DNA of 46,006 nucleotides, taken from Glaciecola sp964446865. GTDB taxonomy: Bacteria > Pseudomonadota > Gammaproteobacteria > Enterobacterales > Alteromonadaceae. The translations under genes were made by a program, and so were the position numbers. The stretch covers positions 1 through 46,006 of the forward strand of contig CAYURD010000023.1 of the NCBI GenBank assembly GCA_964446865.1, given 5' to 3'. A model generated the notes under the pieces. It was not told the DNA's origin and made no database searches. It saw nothing but the letters and a program-made list of their open reading frames with translations. Every line of letters starts with the position of its first letter. Position 1 is the first letter of the stretch. Positions 40,370 through 46,006 of this stretch are shown in pieces.

Positions 40370-42889
40370 ATGCATTTTATTAGCCTATTGCTTAAGAGTT
40401 ATCGAAACAACAAATTCAGCATGTTAATGCTAATTGTTTCGCTCAGCATCGCGGTCACGGGTTTATCAAGCGTATTATTAATTAACAACAGCGCTAAGCA
40501 AAGTTATAGCAGCAACAACACTTTGTTAGTCAGCAATGTCAGCCACCAAATTATTGCCAAGCAAGACTCGTCAGCCAATCAAGCCCCTTTAACAAAGCAA
40601 GACTATGTCATGCTTAGGCGGCAAGGCTTTGATGAACTAGTCGCGGTTGCTCAGGTAAAGTCACACATTTACACCTCAGAAAAACGGGTCACCAGCAGGC
40701 GCGTTGAATTTACCGGCATTGATAGTTTTGCATTTACATCCTTTGTTAACACCAGCGGTGCTTTGAATCAAAGCGATGCTTTTTCTAATTTGGGCGCAAT
40801 GAATACCATAGACAGTCAAAGCGCACTATTACACCCAACGCTTCTTGCGCAATTAACACAAGGCAATGACCGTTCATCACAAGACTTATTTATCAAAAAT
40901 GAAACTCAACAAAGCCATTCTGCGTTGCCTGTTTTACGCCCCATTGAAGAAGCTAGCCTAGGCAACGATATCATTTTAGATATAGGCCGTTTTTATCAAC
41001 TATTTCCAGAGCAAGCACTAAGCATGCTATTAGTCATAAGTAGCGAGAACCAAGCCAGTGTAAGAATAAATCGCCTAAAATCGCAATTGCCAGAACATCT
41101 AATTTTAGCCGAAATAGACAATGGCAATGATCAAAGCGAAATGACCGAGAGCTTTCATCTTAATTTGATGGCCATGGCACTTCTCATGTTTGTAGTGTGT
41201 TTATTTATTGTCTTAAACGCAGTCAATCTGACCATCGCCAGTCGCATGCCTTGGCTGAAAGTATGCCGCCAGCTAGGTATAAATCGCCGTCAAATATTTG
41301 CTACGCAGCTCGCCGAACTCATTTTATTAACGGCAATTTGCAGCTTGTTGGGAATTTACCTAAGCATCCACCTTGCAAACTTTGTGTCACCTGCTGTTCA
41401 AGCCACATTAGAAGGTTTATACGCAGTCGAATTAGGTTTTGGCAAACCCTCTTTATTAAGCTTATTTCTTCAAGTTTTTGGAATTAGCGTAGTAGGGACA
41501 ATGCTAGCAACGGTTTTTTCATTTTCACAAGCAAACAAAAGCTTATCGAGTATAAAGGACGACTCTACGACTAATACAAATGCGACTTCTACGGTATTTT
41601 GGTACTTATTTGGCGCATGCTCTGTAGTGGGTGTCCTAATATTATTTTTCGCAAAAAGTCTGTGGCTACTGTTGCTTGCAACGGCTTTTGTTATTTTGGC
41701 TGGGTGTAGTTTGCTGCTTGCTAACTACCCCAAAATGATAGAACTACTTTACTTATGTATCCCTAACAAATTCCCGCTGTTACAGCTAAGTGTTAGACAA
41801 AGCGCAGGTTTGTCGGCTAGAACAAAAGTAGCATGTTGCGCATTTTTTATTGCCGCGACCAGCAATATTGGCATGAATTTAATGGTCGATAGTTTTAGAG
41901 GCGCTACCGTGTCTTGGTTAGAGCAGCGCTTAGTGTCTGATTACTATTTGTTTTATGAAGGTGATACAGACATCAATTCAATAGCACAACAGGCTGACAT
42001 TGAGCTTATTCAGCGTTATGAGAATGAGATTGAATATAAAGGTTTGGGCATACAGCAATATAGTTACCCAACCACAGCGTCGTTTAAACAAGCTATGGTG
42101 TTTTACGCTGTCGACGATGTTCAACAAGCATGGCAGAGTTTTGAGGATGAAAACGGTGTTTTTGTAAATCAACAGTTTGCTTTTAATTTTGACCTGCAAT
42201 TAAACGATACTGTTGAGCTTCCTCATCCAAGCACTAAAGAAGCCTCTACATACATTATAAAAGGAATAATTTACGATTTTGGCAACACCTTCAAACAAGT
42301 CCTCTTGCCAATTTCACAATTTGATAAACAGCAATCAAGCGGTGCTATTTACTCAATTAATGCCAATGATGAGCAAATAACAGCGTTTAGAACACGCTTA
42401 ACAGATGCAGGCATTAATCATGAACGCAACTTAATCACGACAGAACAATTACTGGCTATTTCAACGCGAGCGTTTGACCAAACATTTTTGATAACCGATG
42501 GCTTGAATATTGTGACCTTGCTAATTGCAGCCCTATCACTAGCTTGTGCAATTATTGTATTAATGAAAACGGTACGCGCGCAAAATATGTTGGTGCGTAG
42601 TTTAGGCGTGTCAGCTTTAAAAACCCAAGGCCTTGCGCTATTTCAATACGCTGTATTGTGTATTGTTGCCCTAATATTAGCCACACCGTTTGGCATACTA
42701 TTGAGCTGGATCTTAATCTTTGAAATCAATTTACAGGCTTTTCAGTGGACTTATCCTCTACAAATTGATGTGCTTAAAATCATTAATGTTTACCTGATTA
42801 GCTTGGCTGTGGTGATTGCGATAATTGCGATTCCGATTATTAGAACCAGCAAAAAACCCTTGATTGAGGATATCCGATGGCTAAATTAA
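40370..42889 (+). CDS. ABC transporter permease, FtsX/MacB-like
   Basis: This 839-residue permease has one N-terminal helix (SMLMLIVSLSIAVTGLSSVLL), a periplasmic domain, a three-helix FtsX-like bundle (~residues 265-380), a second such unit starting near residue 415, and a second periplasmic domain before the C-terminal helices. The duplicated layout resembles LolC/E-type or large AttG-like permeases. The ATG at 40370 is chosen; an in-frame GTG at 40355 would add five residues and cannot be excluded. It overlaps the AttH-like gene by 13 bases, so the two are translationally coupled. With the ATPase it probably moves lipid or lipoprotein, by family analogy. Confidence 0.88.
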   Translation: MHFISLLLKSYRNNKFSMLMLIVSLSIAVTGLSSVLLINNSAKQSYSSNNTLLVSNVSHQIIAKQDSSANQAPLTKQDYVMLRRQGFDELVAVAQVKSHIYTSEKRVTSRRVEFTGIDSFAFTSFVNTSGALNQSDAFSNLGAMNTIDSQSALLHPTLLAQLTQGNDRSSQDLFIKNETQQSHSALPVLRPIEEASLGNDIILDIGRFYQLFPEQALSMLLVISSENQASVRINRLKSQLPEHLILAEIDNGNDQSEMTESFHLNLMAMALLMFVVCLFIVLNAVNLTIASRMPWLKVCRQLGINRRQIFATQLAELILLTAICSLLGIYLSIHLANFVSPAVQATLEGLYAVELGFGKPSLLSLFLQVFGISVVGTMLATVFSFSQANKSLSSIKDDSTTNTNATSTVFWYLFGACSVVGVLILFFAKSLWLLLLATAFVILAGCSLLLANYPKMIELLYLCIPNKFPLLQLSVRQSAGLSARTKVACCAFFIAATSNIGMNLMVDSFRGATVSWLEQRLVSDYYLFYEGDTDINSIAQQADIELIQRYENEIEYKGLGIQQYSYPTTASFKQAMVFYAVDDVQQAWQSFEDENGVFVNQQFAFNFDLQLNDTVELPHPSTKEASTYIIKGIIYDFGNTFKQVLLPISQFDKQQSSGAIYSINANDEQITAFRTRLTDAGINHERNLITTEQLLAISTRAFDQTFLITDGLNIVTLLIAALSLACAIIVLMKTVRAQNMLVRSLGVSALKTQGLALFQYAVLCIVALILATPFGILLSWILIFEINLQAFQWTYPLQIDVLKIINVYLISLAVVIAIIAIPIIRTSKKPLIEDIRWLN

Positions 42890-44064
42890 ATGTAAAAGTG
42901 CTGTTGGTATCTGCGTCAGTATTGATTGGAATTGGAATTGGCATAATGCTCTTGTTAAGCCTTAGCACCGAAAGTTACCCCCAGAATGATTCCATATTTG
43001 GTCGCACTGTATTTAATGAGAACACGAGACCTGGGGAAGTGGCTGATCCTAATTATAAAATAACATGGCCAGATGATCATGCTTCTCACAACAGCTTTGA
43101 TATTGAATGGTGGTATTTAACGGCCAATTTAGAAGATGAAGAAGGCCAAGCATACGGTATGCAATGGACGCTCTTTCGATTTAGAAACCCAAGCGGCGAA
43201 AATACAAACAAAAATGCAATGAGTAAAAACCCATGGGCCAACGAGCATATATTTATGGCCCATGCCTCAATCCACTCAATGGACTCGCACTGGTTTGCCG
43301 AAAAGTTTGCACGCGGCGGCGTAGGCAATGCAGGTGTTGAAAGTACCCCTTTTAGCGCATTTATTGATGATTGGGAGTGGCGTAATACACAAGGGAAGAG
43401 TGATTTATTTCCGTCAAACCTACTTTTTACGGCTAAACACACTTCAAAAGCAACAAGTGAGCAAAACGACAGAGTTCAAGCAAACTTTACCTTAAAACAA
43501 AGCGGGCCACTGGTGCTTCATGGTCAAGATGGCTACAGCGTTAAGTCATCGGGTGGTGAACATGCGTCGCATTACTACAGCGCGCCTTTTATTGATATGA
43601 CAGGTGAGCTACGTTTTGGTAGTTCGCAAAATCAAACCTTCAAAAAGGTAAAAGGACAAGCGTGGTACGATCACGAATGGACATCTCAGTTACTAGACAC
43701 TCAAACACTTGGTTGGGACTGGCTATCGCTGCATTTAGACGATGGCAGTAAAATCATGGCCTTTAGAATGCGTTTAGACGGAGCGCCCGATTATATTACA
43801 GGCTCTTTCATCTCGGCTAATGGTGAACAGCTTACTCTCAAAGATGACATGATCACGCTTAAGCCCATTGAAATGACCAAAGTAAAGCAAAAAACCTTCC
43901 CTTTAGATTGGTCCTTAAACATACCGAGTAAAGATATTGAACTACAAATTACTACCTCAAAAGATGATCAGTACAATACCGCATCAGTGCCTTATTACGA
44001 AGGCATGGTGAGTATCAGTGGCACACATCAAGGCAGAGGCTTTTTGGAACTAACTGGGTATTAG
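42877..44064 (+). CDS. AttH-like lipocalin-family protein (CrtC/AttH fold)
   Basis: This 395-residue protein has an N-terminal membrane anchor (VLLVSASVLIGIGIGIMLLL) and then the AttH/CrtC tandem lipocalin fold: FDIEWWYLTANLED, GMQWTLFRF, AHASIHSMDSHWF, and the second-half hallmark GQAWYDHEWTSQ, with the conserved Tyr-Asp-His-Glu-Trp. CrtC in the same superfamily hydrates carotenoids; AttH is a transporter-linked protein of unknown substrate. Here the linkage to an ATPase and FtsX-like permease favours the AttH role over carotenoid chemistry. It is the third gene of the operon. Confidence 0.9.
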   Translation: MAKLNVKVLLVSASVLIGIGIGIMLLLSLSTESYPQNDSIFGRTVFNENTRPGEVADPNYKITWPDDHASHNSFDIEWWYLTANLEDEEGQAYGMQWTLFRFRNPSGENTNKNAMSKNPWANEHIFMAHASIHSMDSHWFAEKFARGGVGNAGVESTPFSAFIDDWEWRNTQGKSDLFPSNLLFTAKHTSKATSEQNDRVQANFTLKQSGPLVLHGQDGYSVKSSGGEHASHYYSAPFIDMTGELRFGSSQNQTFKKVKGQAWYDHEWTSQLLDTQTLGWDWLSLHLDDGSKIMAFRMRLDGAPDYITGSFISANGEQLTLKDDMITLKPIEMTKVKQKTFPLDWSLNIPSKDIELQITTSKDDQYNTASVPYYEGMVSISGTHQGRGFLELTGY

Positions 44065-44076
44065 TCCCAACATAAT

Positions 44077-44676
44077 TTACAATGAATCTAACAAGCCAAA
44101 TACATCCGCAAAACCAACGGCTAAGGCCAGTAAAACGAATGCGCCTAAAGCTATCCATAAAAAGTTATAAACTGTAAACTGGCTGTTTCTGGCACCCTTT
44201 GGGTCGTCTTGACTTATATTAATGGCAACTTGTGCTCTTGCTAATGAAAGCATGATGACCGGCCAAAACACAAATGCGACAAAATCAATCGCAGCCAATT
44301 CAGCCTCCTGATCAACAAAGCGGTCGAAAATATTAGACACTATGGTAAATAATACATAGACGGTGGCCCAAAGCATTGCCATCCATTTGTATTCTATTTT
44401 CTTTAAGCGCAGTTCTTCACTAATTTCAGAAAACAATGAATGCGCAAAAAAGATTGAGAAAATAGCTCTGGCTATCGGCCACATATGCCAGCCAGTAGCT
44501 TGGCGGTAATTACGCCAATTCATGTAAAACCAAAAAACTGAGTATAAGCCAAGCGTGACCACATATAACGTAATAAACTTAGGCATTGAGACGACATAAA
44601 ATTTGTCGACTACTTCAGGACCTTGAGATGCAATTTCTAAATCTGATTCGGGTGGGGCGAAAGCGTCATTGCTCAT
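44077..44676 (-). CDS. membrane protein with N-terminal APPESDLE tail motif
   Basis: This 199-residue protein has a short soluble start with FAPPESDLE, a form of the NPYxPPxSxL motif seen at the start of many small membrane proteins. Four or five helices follow (FITLYVVTLGLYSVFWFYMNW; MAMLWATVYVLFTIV; FVFWPVIMLSLA; LWIALGAFVLLALAV). The first helix with FWFYMNWRNYRQ recalls DUF4234-type proteins. No function is known. AAGGAATAAC lies before the ATG. It converges on the AttH-like gene, 12 bases apart, and is divergent from the next gene. Confidence 0.82.
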   Translation of the reverse strand: MSNDAFAPPESDLEIASQGPEVVDKFYVVSMPKFITLYVVTLGLYSVFWFYMNWRNYRQATGWHMWPIARAIFSIFFAHSLFSEISEELRLKKIEYKWMAMLWATVYVLFTIVSNIFDRFVDQEAELAAIDFVAFVFWPVIMLSLARAQVAINISQDDPKGARNSQFTVYNFLWIALGAFVLLALAVGFADVFGLLDSL

Positions 44677-44774
44677 TTTTGTTATTCCTTTTTATATAAA
44701 ACTACGATACTTTTAAAGAGTGACATTTATTAAATCTGATGTAAATAGGCGTCAACGGTCAAAAGGACAATGAC

Positions 44775-45977
44775 ATGGAGCAAAACGTGAGCGTGAGTAA
44801 AAAAACTACCTTTGTGAGTCTGATAGCAGCGATTGTTCTAACTGGATGTACGCATACATCTAGTTACCACACATTTAATAACGATATCGCTAGTATAGAC
44901 ACTACTGTGCACCCTCAAGCGCCCACTTTTACAGATACCGGCCTTAATCGTCAATACATCGATGAAGCGCAAATATTTAGCCTAAACAACACGCAACAAG
45001 AAGCGTTTTTTGCCTTTATTAACTCACCGTCTAATGCAAATAAGCCAATGTATTTGCGCGTTGCAGCATACTTAGAGACACAAACTCGGCATTTTACCTA
45101 TCGCGGTGCAACCTTGAATGCATCATCATCATTAGCAAACCAGCAGGGAAACTGCTTGAGTTTGGCCGTACTAACCACTTCCTTAGCAAAATTGACCGGG
45201 GTGACTATTCAGTATAAAAAAGTACATAGCTCGCCAGTGTACAGCCAAAATAACGACATTCAGTTGTTATCTACACACCTAAACTCTGTTTTGTACGACA
45301 CAGCTGCTCCTAAAGAAGATCAAGTATTTATAAGACCTGCATCGGTAGTAATCGATTACTTCGCAGAGTCAGGTAACCATACTAGCGGTAACGTTAGCCA
45401 AGAGGACTTGCTGATCATGTATTGGCATAATTTAGCGGCGCAAGCACTGTCTGAAGATAACATCGATTTAGCGTATTCATATGTCATGATGGCTCACGAT
45501 AAGAACTCACTTCATCCTGAGACCCTAAACTTAAAAGCAATTATTTATAAACGAATAGGCAAGCCACAACATGCATATGCGCTTTATGATTTTATGCTGG
45601 AAAACAGCATTTATTCAGTTACCGTGCTCGACAACTTTTACACTATGCTGAAAGCCAATGGTGAAGACGACAGAGCAGCAAAAATACTCGCACAAACAGA
45701 AAAAGCAAACGATGCAAATCCTTTTACTTGGCTCAAAAAGGGTGAGCAATTTTTTAACGAAGGTCGTTATCAACTAGCAGAAATCTATTTAAAAGAGAGT
45801 ATTAAACGCGCGCCATATTTGCATCAACCTCAGTTCTCTTTAGCCAAAGTGTATGACGCAATGGCAAAGCCTCAAGCGGCTAAATTAGCACTCGAACAAG
45901 CTAAGCAATTGGCATATTTACCAGAAGATAAAAAACGCTATCATGCAAAGCTTATTTCTTTGAATCATTATTTTTAG
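44775..45977 (+). CDS. transglutaminase-like/TPR lipoprotein
   Basis: This 400-residue protein has a lipoprotein signal ending VLTGC. A transglutaminase-like segment follows at ~100-200: the candidate nucleophile lies in QQGNCLSLAVLTTSLAKLTG and a His follows in LSTHLNSVLYD. Tetratricopeptide repeats fill residues ~215-390 (AYSYVMMAHDKNSLHPETLN, GRYQLAEIYLKESIKRAPY). The fusion is common among periplasmic proteins of unknown role in this order. The conserved Asp of the triad is not clearly assigned. AAAGGAC lies before the ATG at 44775. No terminator could be assigned before the window ends. Confidence 0.82.
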   Translation: MEQNVSVSKKTTFVSLIAAIVLTGCTHTSSYHTFNNDIASIDTTVHPQAPTFTDTGLNRQYIDEAQIFSLNNTQQEAFFAFINSPSNANKPMYLRVAAYLETQTRHFTYRGATLNASSSLANQQGNCLSLAVLTTSLAKLTGVTIQYKKVHSSPVYSQNNDIQLLSTHLNSVLYDTAAPKEDQVFIRPASVVIDYFAESGNHTSGNVSQEDLLIMYWHNLAAQALSEDNIDLAYSYVMMAHDKNSLHPETLNLKAIIYKRIGKPQHAYALYDFMLENSIYSVTVLDNFYTMLKANGEDDRAAKILAQTEKANDANPFTWLKKGEQFFNEGRYQLAEIYLKESIKRAPYLHQPQFSLAKVYDAMAKPQAAKLALEQAKQLAYLPEDKKRYHAKLISLNHYF

Positions 45978-46006
45978 TGTATTTACTCATATGAGTGCTT
46001 TTGGCT

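Noticed and set aside
45985..45996. Terminator at ACTCATATGAGT after the last gene
   Set aside because: The palindrome has no room for a loop; a 4-bp stem with a 4-base loop is too weak.

Overview
The window looks like a chromosome segment of a marine gammaproteobacterium, most likely of the order Alteromonadales (Alteromonadaceae-like). The reasons are the conserved block rpmG-rpmB-radC-coaBC-slmA, a YdgA/DUF945 protein, a DUF1820 protein, an imuA-imuB-dnaE2 mutagenesis cassette, many secreted peptidases, low GC by eye, and dispersed palindromes of the CCCCGCnnnnGCGGGG type. No database search was run; family names rest on motifs read from the translations.

Layout. (1) 1-2,100, minus strand: a polymorphic-toxin scrap yard of an RHS core fragment running off the left edge, a small lipoprotein, an orphan RHS toxin tip, and an unrecognised 128-residue protein, all beginning just past the rpmBG terminator. 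(2) 2,160-5,740: housekeeping genes rpmG, rpmB, radC, coaBC and slmA. The dut gene found between coaBC and slmA in Escherichia coli is not there. (3) 5,785-18,030: a composite palindromic repeat, a CHRD protein with a PEP-CTERM-like tail, a TPR-GGDEF diguanylate cyclase, a TetR regulator, a DUF1820 protein, and four exported peptidases (M28, DUF885, two S9) with a second repeat cluster between the S9 genes. (4) 18,397-23,519: a YdgA-like protein, a hicAB toxin-antitoxin operon with a readable promoter and operator, a zinc-ribbon membrane protein, a DUF1569 protein, a NadS-type antitoxin interrupted by a 100-N assembly gap, and a divergent pair of membrane protein and TetR regulator around a perfect 18-base palindrome. 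(5) 23,577-28,923: LysR, pirin and metallo-beta-lactamase-fold genes, then a large VIT/VWA membrane protein with a PEP-CTERM-like tail. (6) 29,167-34,857: a LexA-box-controlled imuA-imuB-dnaE2 operon. (7) 34,870-45,977: a ToxR/CadC-like membrane regulator, a long non-coding stretch, a solute-binding-like protein, a rhomboid protease, an ABC ATPase-permease-AttH operon, a small membrane protein, and a transglutaminase-like/TPR lipoprotein.

How the genes work together. Three themes stand out: conflict and stability modules (RHS tips, HicAB, NadS and its hidden toxin), degradation of external peptides (M28, DUF885, S9 x2), and SOS mutagenesis (imuA-imuB-dnaE2). Two widely separated proteins end in PEP-CTERM-like tripartite tails, which suggests an exosortase elsewhere in this genome. 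The best candidates for new biology are the orphan RHS tip with its overlapping lipoprotein, the hicAB promoter whose spacer is exactly an inverted repeat and whose transcript appears leaderless, and the operator-linked TetR/membrane-protein pair. Most of the rest belongs to recognisable families.
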